Positions 1 through 5,167 of a stretch of 5,167 nt of DNA are shown in pieces. Positions within the stretch are counted from its first letter, which is position 1. The number at the start of each line of letters is the position of its first letter. Both the position numbers and the translations under genes were made by a program. The notes beneath the pieces were generated by a model. The model was not told the DNA's origin. It did not search any database and worked only from the letters and a program-made list of their open reading frames with translations. This DNA comes from an uncultured Mollicutes bacterium (GTDB lineage: Bacteria > Bacillota_I > Bacilli_A > MAG-NZ). Location of the stretch: assembly GCA_913064935.1 (NCBI GenBank), contig CAJYBF010000095.1, forward strand, positions 1 to 5,167, in the 5' to 3' direction.

Positions 1-204
1 TGGAATAGGAACCATTGAATCTAAAAGTTCAACGGTAATTTCTTCTTATGATTAATCAACATGGTTAATTTTTGCATCTAAAAGAACGCCACCCTGCGAA
101 GAGGATATTTCCATCAATTGCTCGCCAGCACATAAAACACCACCAACAATCGTTACTTTTAACTCTTTAACAATACCTAATACAGGCGAATGAATATCTG
201 TATA
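1..204 (-). pseudogene. Remnant of an HlyD/MacA-type membrane fusion (adaptor) protein gene, fused to the ATPase gene and interrupted by stops
   Basis: From about position 200 down to 55 the frame of the upstream ATPase encodes SPVLGIVKELKV, then a VGGV turn and AGEQLMEI, then LLDAKINHVD. This pattern (SPv-G-vkel-v, GG, aGe-LmeI, v-AkI) is typical of the barrel-sandwich hybrid (lipoyl-like) domain and following beta strands of HlyD/MacA-family adaptors, which link ABC permeases to the cell exterior. TAA stops occur at 54-52 and 48-46. The same frame then reads EEITVELLDSMVPIP to the window edge, which resembles the beta-barrel segment that follows in this family. The N-terminal membrane anchor, the coiled-coil hairpin and the first half of the lipoyl domain are absent. 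The resemblance is judged by eye; the deletion and decay are inferred. More of the remnant probably lies beyond position 1. Confidence 0.68.
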
Positions 205-828
205 TTCTAAAACACTTTCATCATGTGTAACCACAAGAACCAATTTACCACTATCAGATATCTTTTTAAGTGTTTCTAAAACCAACTTAGATGTTTTAGT
301 ATCCAAAGATCCTGTCGGTTCATCTGCTAAAATAATATCGGGATCATTAGCCAAAGCTCGTGCAATTGCTACACGCTGTTGTTCACCACCACTTAATTGT
401 GAAGGGATTTTATTGATTTCCCCATTAAGTCCAAATTGGTTTAACAATTCTAAAGCTCTGCTCTGTGCATTGCTTTCTTTAACACCATCTAAAATCATTG
501 GCATTTTAACATTTTCTAAAACATTTAAGTGTGATACAAGATGGAATTGTTGGAAAATAAATCCAACCTTCTGACGACGATATTTAGATACTTCCTTATC
601 ACTTTGTCTTCTCACTGAATTAATAACATTTCCATCAAGCAATAACGTACCCGAGTTAGGTCTATCCAATATCCCAAGCATATTTAAAAGTGTAGATTTC
701 CCACTACCGCTTGGCCCATAAATAGCAATAAACTCACCTGCTTCGAAATGTAAATCCACATTGTCTAAAATAACTTGATCCGATGAACCATTTCTATACT
801 TCTTTACTATATTCTTAATTTCTATCAT
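52..828 (-). CDS. MacB/LolD-type ABC transporter ATPase with a chimeric adaptor-derived C-terminus (probable deletion product)
   Basis: This encodes a 258-aa cytoplasmic ABC nucleotide-binding subunit of the MacB/LolD/FtsE group, which energises FtsX-type permeases. Numbered from ATG 828, Walker A GPSGSGKST is at 38-46, the Q-loop glutamine at about 93, signature LSGGEQQ at 145-151, Walker B IILADEP at 165-171, the SLD D-loop just after it, and the switch histidine at 202. All catalytic elements are present, so ATP hydrolysis is plausible. Normal homologues continue after the THDESVLEYTD segment with a strand such as 'vi-l-dG' and, in MacB, a permease. Here residues from about 211 switch to adaptor-like sequence and end at TAA. 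A GTG at 837-835 directly abuts the upstream stop and would add three residues. ATG 828 is preferred because AGGTGA (839-834) lies 5 nt before it. The gene is coupled to the upstream 703-aa gene and closely resembles its ATPase domain. Without a permease domain, it could act only with a partner. Confidence 0.85.
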   Translation of the reverse strand: MIEIKNIVKKYRNGSSDQVILDNVDLHFEAGEFIAIYGPSGSGKSTLLNMLGILDRPNSGTLLLDGNVINSVRRQSDKEVSKYRRQKVGFIFQQFHLVSHLNVLENVKMPMILDGVKESNAQSRALELLNQFGLNGEINKIPSQLSGGEQQRVAIARALANDPDIILADEPTGSLDTKTSKLVLETLKKISDSGKLVLVVTHDESVLEYTDIHSPVLGIVKELKVTIVGGVLCAGEQLMEISSSQGGVLLDAKINHVD

Positions 829-833
829 ATGAT

Positions 834-839
834 TCACCT
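834..839 (-). promoter_or_regulatory. Shine-Dalgarno AGGTGA overlapping the upstream stop codon
   Basis: AGGTGA overlaps the TAG stop (840-838) of the 703-aa gene and sits 5 nt before ATG 828. This decides the start at 828 over GTG 837, which has no properly spaced ribosome site of its own. The arrangement implies translational coupling of the two transporter genes. Confidence 0.7.
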
Positions 840-2949
840 ACTCTTCTCTCAATGCGTCTATTGGATTTAGATTAGATACACGCATTGATGGTATTATGCT
901 TGCGATTAAAGCGATGATTATAGATCCTACTAGAGCATACATAATGTATTGCTCTGTTACGGATGCATAGCGAACAAATACTACTGACTCATTCCTATAA
1001 AATCCGATTTCCTTAAAGTAATCAATAATCATAATCTGTAATTTTCTAATAAGAAACTTAGAGGTTTGAATAGCGATTAGCGACGAAGCAATGGCAATCA
1101 TTATTGCTTCAAGATTAAAAATAATCAATAAACCTTTTCTATTTATTCCAAGAGCATTTAAAATACCAATCTCCTTGATTCTCGATGTAACAGAAACATA
1201 TTGAATAGCCCCAAACATAAATAAGACATTTACTATTGAAAACACGACGAATCCAAATAGTACATATGACACCTTATTAAGTACATTGAAAATATCTACA
1301 TACTTTAAAAAATCATTTTCAGTTAAGTAGGTATCGTTTCTGTTCTCAATTGAGTCCACAATAAAGGATAACGTCTCATACTCTCCATCTGTTGCGAATA
1401 TCCTCATAACTTGACTACCTTCTCGGTCAATAAAAACATTAAAAATCACATTTATGTTCTCATCAGATGGTTCAGCATCGCTGTGGAATTCAGCAGGAAC
1501 AGAATATGTTTGTCCATAAAAACCCTGAACAAGATCATTTGTAACATAAACAATATTTTTAATTACATTTAACCTGTGTTTAATAGCACTTGTCGGTAAA
1601 ATTCCGACAATTTCTAACTCTTTAATAGGAAGATAATCAACTTCTTCTCCCAACTTTAATGATTCCCCTACATTATAACCATTATAATAATCAGATATAA
1701 AAGCTGCCTCAAGAGATTTATTCAACAGACTATTCATAATGTCGTCTCTATCACTTGTACTAATCATGTCTCCGTACACAGACTCAGCTAATTGTTGCGT
1801 AATTACTACCTCATTACCATTTTTAGCTGCTCTACCATATTCAACGTCCATATGATATCCTCTTGCATAAACATCAAAGTGTGCATTTAAAAACAATCCT
1901 TCTTTATCATATATATATCCCGTCATATTTACATCTTCAAGATATACCGACTCTACTCCATCAATCTTTTGGAATTCTACAGCATAATCCATAAATGCGT
2001 CATCGTAAAGGAGTCTCTGTCCTTCGGGCATAAAAACTGATATTTTATTAGAACTTACTTTCAAATCTTCCATTTGCCTGTCTAGTCCTCTTACAATCCC
2101 AACATTTAAAGCAGCAATTAAAAGTGCCATAGTTATTGTAAGTGACGAGGTCAAAGCGTACAGTCCATTCTTGAATGGTCGCTTGAATATATTTTTAAGA
2201 GCAATTAAGCACATATTTAGAATATTTGATCTATGTCTCAACTTCGTAGGTTCATTATTTTTAGCAACTAATCGTTCGGAAACAATCTCAACACTACATT
2301 CGCCATCTTTTAAATGAACCACCTTAGTTGCATACGGTAAAACAGATTTTTCATGAGTAATTATAATAACTAATTTGCCACTATCGGCTATATCCTTTAA
2401 GGTATCTAAAATAACTTTACTTGTATCTCTATCCACTGCACCTGTTGGCTCATCTGCTAAAATAATATGTGGATCATTCATCAAAGCACGAGCAATCGCG
2501 ACACGTTGTTTTTGCCCACCGCTTAACTTAGAAATCGACTTATGCATGTGATTACTAAGTCCGAAGGATGTCAGAAGTTTCTCAGCTTTTTTTCTAGATT
2601 TAAAAATATTTTCTCCAGCTATATTTGATACAAGTTCTACATTCTCAATAGCCTTTAGATGTGAGATTAGATTAAAACTTTGAAATACAAAACCTATTTT
2701 TTGATTTCGTAATTTGGCTTTTTTTCCTTCACTAAATTCAAAAATATTTTCATCATCAATATAAACCTCACCACTATCTGGTAAATCTAGAGCAGCAATC
2801 ATATTCATCAAAGTAGATTTACCTGTCCCACTTTGTCCGTAAATCGCTACTAGCTCTCCACGTTCCATTTCAAGTGAAACATTTTTTAAAACCTCTTGTG
2901 TGTTCCCGTCATAATGATATGATTTAGAAACATTCTTAATTTTAATCAT
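838..2949 (-). CDS. MacB-like ABC transporter, fused ATPase and FtsX-type permease
   Basis: This is a full-length 703-aa MacB-architecture exporter subunit. The N-terminal ATPase domain (about 1-225) has Walker A GQSGTGKST at 38-46, Q-loop Q90, signature LSGGQKQ at 142-148, Walker B IILADEP at 162-168, an AVD D-loop at 171-173 and switch histidine H199. After a linker with basic residues, TM1 lies at about 262-286. A roughly 270-residue extracytoplasmic domain follows (about 287-555, MacB_PCD-like position). Three further membrane segments lie at about 558-582, 604-629 and 667-688. The cytoplasmic loop TSRIKEIGILNALG (588-601) and the C-terminal NPIDALREE are hallmarks of FtsX permeases. Family members couple ATP hydrolysis to conformational change outside the membrane, exporting peptides, antibiotics or lipoproteins, usually with an adaptor. 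The substrate here cannot be read from sequence. ATG 2949 has a strong SD 7 nt upstream. The gene is the first of an operon and its stop abuts the second ATPase gene. No lesion is seen. Confidence 0.95.
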   Translation of the reverse strand: MIKIKNVSKSYHYDGNTQEVLKNVSLEMERGELVAIYGQSGTGKSTLMNMIAALDLPDSGEVYIDDENIFEFSEGKKAKLRNQKIGFVFQSFNLISHLKAIENVELVSNIAGENIFKSRKKAEKLLTSFGLSNHMHKSISKLSGGQKQRVAIARALMNDPHIILADEPTGAVDRDTSKVILDTLKDIADSGKLVIIITHEKSVLPYATKVVHLKDGECSVEIVSERLVAKNNEPTKLRHRSNILNMCLIALKNIFKRPFKNGLYALTSSLTITMALLIAALNVGIVRGLDRQMEDLKVSSNKISVFMPEGQRLLYDDAFMDYAVEFQKIDGVESVYLEDVNMTGYIYDKEGLFLNAHFDVYARGYHMDVEYGRAAKNGNEVVITQQLAESVYGDMISTSDRDDIMNSLLNKSLEAAFISDYYNGYNVGESLKLGEEVDYLPIKELEIVGILPTSAIKHRLNVIKNIVYVTNDLVQGFYGQTYSVPAEFHSDAEPSDENINVIFNVFIDREGSQVMRIFATDGEYETLSFIVDSIENRNDTYLTENDFLKYVDIFNVLNKVSYVLFGFVVFSIVNVLFMFGAIQYVSVTSRIKEIGILNALGINRKGLLIIFNLEAIMIAIASSLIAIQTSKFLIRKLQIMIIDYFKEIGFYRNESVVFVRYASVTEQYIMYALVGSIIIALIASIIPSMRVSNLNPIDALREE

Positions 2950-2956
2950 AAAAACA

Positions 2957-2965
2957 ACCTCCCCC
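2957..2965 (-). promoter_or_regulatory. Strong Shine-Dalgarno for the MacB-like gene
   Basis: The minus strand reads GGGGGAGGT, containing GGAGGT at 2962-2957, 7 nt before ATG 2949. This is near-ideal complementarity and spacing, and it fixes the start of the 703-aa protein. Confidence 0.85.
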
Positions 2966-2985
2966 TAAAAATGCAATATACCCAT

Positions 2986-2994
2986 ATTATACCA
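2986..2994 (-). promoter_or_regulatory. Extended -10 promoter of the transporter operon
   Basis: The minus strand carries TGG-TATAAT: a perfect -10 hexamer at 2991-2986 with a TGn extension. Transcription would start near 2979, giving a leader of about 30 nt with the strong SD. At 17-nt spacing the -35 position reads TATAAA, a poor match, so the promoter would rely on the extended -10. A second, weaker pair lies further upstream: TTGTTT and TATAAA about 17 nt apart. No clear operator palindrome overlaps the site. Confidence 0.6.
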
Positions 2995-2997
2995 AAA

Positions 2998-3229
2998 TAA
3001 CCTTTCTTTTTATATAATATGTAATCTCCCAAAACAACTTGTCCTCTACGCTACTACTGTCAATCGAGTTACATTGTCATAGTTGATTAGATAGTAAAAA
3101 CCCGGCTCTCTTTAGAATCGAATCCACCCGCCTGTTTTGTTCGTATGTTTTAGTTATTCTCCACTTTCTTTTCCTTTATCATATGCATGTTCGAATTATT
3201 TCACATTTCAATTTTATTGAATCAAAAGT
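2998..3229. other. Intergenic region between the transporter promoter and the insertion sequence
   Basis: No gene can be supported here. Both strands are broken by frequent stops. The longest minus-strand reading with a start near 3184 is only about ten codons before TAA. The region may be the remains of an older leader or of sequence split by the insertion. A short motif, AAAACCCGGCTCTC at 3097-3110, partly resembles one on the far side of the insertion sequence at 5061-5075. Confidence 0.5.
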
Positions 3230-3248
3230 AAAAGGGGCTGTAAAGAAA
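3230..3248 (+). repeat. Left terminal inverted repeat of the IS
   Basis: The sequence AAAAGGGGCTGTAAAGAAA is the exact reverse complement of 5026-5044. Its outer 12 bases also form one arm of the hairpin at 3230-3281, so the transposase-binding end doubles as part of a terminator. Confidence 0.93.
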
Positions 3249-3288
3249 CAACTTAACTGAGGTTGTATCACAGCCTCTTTTCTTTTGT
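3230..3288 (+). terminator. Long end-of-element hairpin, probably a bidirectional terminator, stronger for plus-strand transcription
   Basis: Positions 3230-3241 pair with 3270-3281 over 12 bp with one G-T wobble. After a small asymmetric internal loop, 3248-3254 pair with 3260-3266 around a 5-nt loop. On the plus strand the stem is followed by TTTTCTTTT, giving a rho-independent layout that would stop antisense transcription entering the transposase gene. On the minus strand the same hairpin is followed by TTTT-AC-TTTT and could end the transposase mRNA, although the wobbles become C-A mismatches there. Confidence 0.65.
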
Positions 3289-3326
3289 TGGATGTATTGT
3301 TTATGATATTCGTGAAATTACCCATC

Positions 3327-3351
3327 AAAAAAAGAGTTTTTAGTTAAAAAC
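3327..3351 (-). terminator. Possible AT-rich terminator after the transposase gene
   Basis: On the minus strand, about 30 nt past the transposase stop, GTTTTTA and TAAAAAC (3351-3336) can pair in a short AT-rich hairpin followed by TCTTTTTTT. The stem has only one G-C pair, so it is likely inefficient alone and may act together with the hairpin at the element's edge. Confidence 0.4.
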
Positions 3352-3380
3352 GTTGTTTATTGTATTAAATTAAGTGTAAT

Positions 3381-4952
3381 TTATTGAATAATTTCATCCT
3401 TACGATGTTTCTTGTTGTGATATTTCTTTAAGTTATAGCCTATAGTTAATAGAGTTACCTCTAACTTTACGCTATTTTTCCCAACTCGCGTAAATCTTCT
3501 GAATTTCATATCCTCTTTTATAACTCCAAAAGCTCCTTCTACTTGAATTGAGCGTTGTATCTTTAGTCTGATTCCTTCTTTACTACCCAGATTATCTCGG
3601 ACTGTCTTGTGCATATCATCTAAGGTCTCGTTGACTGTAAACGTTCTGTTGCCTTTTGCTTTCGTACATTTTATTTTAAACTCACAATCAATACAGCTTT
3701 CACATTCATATTGTTTTATCTCATTTGGATATTTTATTCTTTTGGAACTGTATGTTAGCACATGCTTTATTTTCTTATTATTTGGACATATATAATTTCC
3801 CAATTCATCTCTTTTCATATTGCATCTCAGATATGGATTGTTCTTATATTTTCTTTCCTTTTCCTTTTTCATCCAATTGTATTTTTGATACAATTCTATA
3901 TCGTTTTCTAAACAAAAATAATAATTATCATAACTTCCATATCCTGCATCTCCTACTGGTTTAATTGGATATTTTCCATGTAGTTCTTTATATTTACCCA
4001 AGAACGGTATGAACGTTCCATGATCGCTCCTATCATTATATATATCCACCATAGTTATATATTCGTCACTTACTGATATTTGTACGTTGTATCCAGCTTT
4101 CAATTGTCCGTTTTTCATATGATCTGTTTTCATTCTCATAAATGTAGCATCGTAATCACTCTTAGAATAACTGTTTCTATTTGCCCCCATTATCTTGAGA
4201 TGTTTTTCATATTCATTCATCTTAATGCTGTACTCTTGATATTTCTCATATATTCTTTGTAATGGGTCTTTTCGCTTACCTTTCCCATATACAAACTTTA
4301 TCCCTTTGTCTAAAACAATAAATTCCAAGTCAACTCTCAAAATCTCTAGTTCACCACTCTCATACGACTCTTTCACTTCAAATTTTTTATTGTATTCACC
4401 TAGTAACTCTAAAACATCACTAATATTTTTATTGATTTTCTCATTCAATTTAAATTTGTGTTTCTCTATCGATTTCTTCCAGACAAACGTGTATCTGTTT
4501 GCGTCAGCTTCTATCTTTGTTCCATCAATATATGTTATATCTGTGTCTATCCTTTCAAACTTGTTAATGGATTTAAATATATCTAGGAATAATAATTCAA
4601 TTGATTCGCCTAGGTTGTTAATAACCTCATTAATAGTAACGTGTGAAGGAGGCTTAACATTTCCTAGTAAATACATAAATCTAATGTCTGTCTTACACGC
4701 TTTCTCAATCTTTCTCGTTGATCTAATATCAGTCATAAACCCAAATAGTATTACATTTAATATTGCGACTCTATTTTTTCTGTTTCTACCTAACCTAGAT
4801 TGTTTAGTAAAGTAACTTTCCAAGTTGATTCCCTTCATAAGTTCGCAATAGGTTCTTAACTCATCATCTTCTGGAATTTTCATTCCTAAATCTAATGGTA
4901 AAACTAACTGAAATGGTGTAAAATTATCTTGTATTCTTATTGTATTTGTCAT
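3381..4952 (-). CDS. IS1182-family DDE transposase
   Basis: This intact 523-aa transposase catalyses excision and insertion of the surrounding element by binding its inverted repeats. The N-terminal part (about 35-125) is the DUF772-like helical region, including a GRNRKNRVAILNVILFG segment and SxRKIEKACKTDIRFMYL. The catalytic triad is readable: D143 in YIDGTKIEADAN, D335 in VGDAGYGSYDN, and E472 in QVEGAFGVIKEDMKFRRF. A roughly 190-residue lysine/glutamate-rich insertion lies between the first two acidic residues. Cysteines at 389, 417, 420, 423 and 429 form the probable zinc-binding cluster typical of IS1182 transposases (DDE_Tnp_1_6 type). Length is normal and no frameshift is seen, so it may be active. 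The start at ATG 4952 has no well-spaced SD: the nearest, AAGGAG, is 24 nt away inside the loop of a terminator hairpin. The only promoter-like TATAAT ends 5 nt before the ATG, suggesting a leaderless or very short-leader message and low expression. Confidence 0.94.
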   Translation of the reverse strand: MTNTIRIQDNFTPFQLVLPLDLGMKIPEDDELRTYCELMKGINLESYFTKQSRLGRNRKNRVAILNVILFGFMTDIRSTRKIEKACKTDIRFMYLLGNVKPPSHVTINEVINNLGESIELLFLDIFKSINKFERIDTDITYIDGTKIEADANRYTFVWKKSIEKHKFKLNEKINKNISDVLELLGEYNKKFEVKESYESGELEILRVDLEFIVLDKGIKFVYGKGKRKDPLQRIYEKYQEYSIKMNEYEKHLKIMGANRNSYSKSDYDATFMRMKTDHMKNGQLKAGYNVQISVSDEYITMVDIYNDRSDHGTFIPFLGKYKELHGKYPIKPVGDAGYGSYDNYYFCLENDIELYQKYNWMKKEKERKYKNNPYLRCNMKRDELGNYICPNNKKIKHVLTYSSKRIKYPNEIKQYECESCIDCEFKIKCTKAKGNRTFTVNETLDDMHKTVRDNLGSKEGIRLKIQRSIQVEGAFGVIKEDMKFRRFTRVGKNSVKLEVTLLTIGYNLKKYHNKKHRKDEIIQ

Positions 4953-4957
4953 ACTTA

Positions 4958-4966
4958 ATTATACCA
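4958..4966 (-). promoter_or_regulatory. Extended -10 promoter of the transposase, giving a near-leaderless mRNA
   Basis: The minus strand reads TGG-TATAAT with the hexamer at 4963-4958. Only 5 nt separate it from ATG 4952, so the expected start point falls on or next to the start codon. At 17-nt spacing the -35 is TGTAAA, a weak match that lies inside the upstream hairpin. It shares the 12-mer TTTTGGTATAAT with the transporter promoter. Confidence 0.5.
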
Positions 4967-4999
4967 AAAAAGGCGACTCCTTTACAGGGTTCGCCTTTT
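4966..4999 (-). terminator. Anti-read-through terminator just upstream of the transposase
   Basis: On the minus strand AAAAGGCGA (4999-4991) pairs perfectly with TCGCCTTTT (4976-4968), a 9-bp stem around a 14-nt loop. The run of six T continues to 4966. This is a classic rho-independent terminator placed before the start codon. It would end transcripts entering from outside the right end, while a transcript from the downstream -10 would escape it. The loop holds the only good SD (AAGGAG, 4982-4977). Confidence 0.7.
4980..4987 (+). repeat. Subterminal copy of the inverted-repeat core CTTTACAG
   Basis: CTTTACAG here repeats, in the same orientation, the core of the right inverted repeat at 5029-5036, about 49 bp further in. 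It could be an accessory transposase-binding site, or chance, since an 8-mer is short. It lies in the loop of the upstream terminator hairpin. Confidence 0.3.
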
Positions 5000-5025
5000 G
5001 CGTTATTTGAACTGTTTAGTTTCTA

Positions 5026-5044
5026 TTTCTTTACAGCCCCTTTT
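5026..5044 (-). repeat. Right terminal inverted repeat of the IS
   Basis: Read on the minus strand from 5044, this is AAAAGGGGCTGTAAAGAAA, identical over 19 bp to the left end. A fifth A continues outside at 5045, so the true edge could be shifted by one base. Confidence 0.93.
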
Positions 5045-5167
5045 TAAATGGCACCTTAGGAAAACCCGAACTCTCAAAATACTGATTGAAACTTTTATAT
5101 TATTAAGTTTTCAAGGGATTTATAATATATGTCATGGAAACTTGCTTTCCACCCTAAAAAAAAAGTA
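5045..5167. other. AT-rich flank beyond the insertion sequence, no gene recognised
   Basis: This flank contains a small hairpin (TGGAAA and TTTCCA around CTTGC at about 5134-5150), a solitary plus-strand TATAAT at 5121-5126 and a run of nine A. A plus-strand reading from ATG 5129 stays open for 13 codons to the window edge but has only a distant, weak SD (AAGGG). Nothing here can be assigned a function. Confidence 0.4.

Larger units (their letters stand above)
3230..5044 (-). mobile_element. Complete IS1182-family insertion sequence, 1815 bp
   Basis: Perfect 19-bp inverted repeats bound the element, and it contains one intact 523-aa DDE transposase on the minus strand. Length, single-ORF organisation and the transposase's C-terminal cysteine cluster fit the IS1182 family. 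Both ends contain hairpins placed to stop transcription from entering. No direct target duplication is recognisable at either edge: the left flank ends AATCAAAAGT and the right flank begins TTAAATGGCA. The exact edges are uncertain by a few A/T bases because both repeats start in an A run. The element lies upstream of the transporter operon and does not interrupt any recognisable gene. Confidence 0.9.

Noticed and set aside
829..837. GTG start at 837 for the second ATPase
   Set aside because: It abuts the upstream stop and lies within the AGGTGA ribosome site itself. ATG 828 is properly spaced and gives the usual MIEIKN N-terminus.
3111..3135. A GAATCGAATCCACCCGCC stretch resembling the T-arm and 3' end of a tRNA
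   Set aside because: The T-stem cannot pair, and no acceptor, D or anticodon arms can be found upstream on either strand.
3145..3190. Tiny minus-strand ORF starting near 3184 (MIKEKKVENN) followed in frame by more readable codons after TAA
   Set aside because: Only about ten codons, no good SD, and no family recognised. The continuation after the stop does not resemble a known protein.
3607..4262. Three short plus-strand open frames (62, 79 and 60 aa)
   Set aside because: All lie antisense within the transposase gene, two overlap each other, and none shows a convincing family motif.
4306..4815. 169-aa open frame on the plus strand opposite the transposase
   Set aside because: It is fully antisense to a well-supported DDE transposase, has a composition rich in S, F, I and L as expected from complementing AT-rich coding DNA, and has no recognisable domain.
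5134..5150. Small hairpin TGGAAA-CTTGC-TTTCCA
   Set aside because: It has no T run on the correct side in either direction, so it does not look like a terminator.
5129..5167. Plus-strand ATG with 13 open codons to the window edge, preceded by TATAAT
   Set aside because: The -10 has no -35 at usable spacing, the SD-like AAGGG is weak and 11 nt away, and the reading ends in a poly-A run. Too little to call a gene.

Overview
The window looks like low-GC Bacillota DNA. It is AT-rich, its coding strand carries strong GGAGGT-type Shine-Dalgarno sequences, its promoters are of the TGn-TATAAT extended -10 type, and its ABC transporter is a MacB/FtsX-type system of the kind common in these bacteria. 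I cannot name the genus from sequence alone. All three real genes are on the minus strand.

Reading the minus strand from high to low coordinates, 5045-5167 is a short AT-rich flank with no gene I can defend. Next, 3230-5044 is a complete 1.8-kb insertion sequence with 19-bp perfect terminal inverted repeats and one intact 523-aa IS1182-type DDE transposase. Then 2950-3229 is the leader and promoter region of a transporter operon. Next, 838-2949 encodes a full-length 703-aa MacB-like protein (ABC ATPase plus FtsX-type permease). Immediately downstream, translationally coupled, 52-828 encodes a second, paralogous ABC ATPase.

The most interesting feature is the second ATPase gene. Its nucleotide-binding domain is complete, but at about position 200, just after the H-loop, the reading frame passes without a break into roughly 48 residues resembling the barrel-sandwich (lipoyl-like) segment of an HlyD/MacA-type membrane fusion protein. 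It stops there. After the stop the same frame, beyond a second stop, resumes adaptor-like sequence to the window edge. The simplest reading is an internal deletion that joined an ATPase gene to a downstream adaptor gene and removed what lay between. The adaptor remnant has since gained stop codons. The operon was therefore probably a two-ATPase, adaptor-dependent efflux system and is now partly decayed.

The insertion sequence appears insulated from outside transcription at both ends. A terminator hairpin with a T6 run lies just upstream of the transposase start and would stop sense read-in. A long hairpin made partly of the left inverted repeat would stop antisense read-in. The only promoter-like sequence between the first hairpin and the start codon would give a nearly leaderless mRNA. 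I see no CRISPR array, tRNA, rRNA or clear new defence system. The points worth checking are the chimeric gene and the layout of the element's ends.
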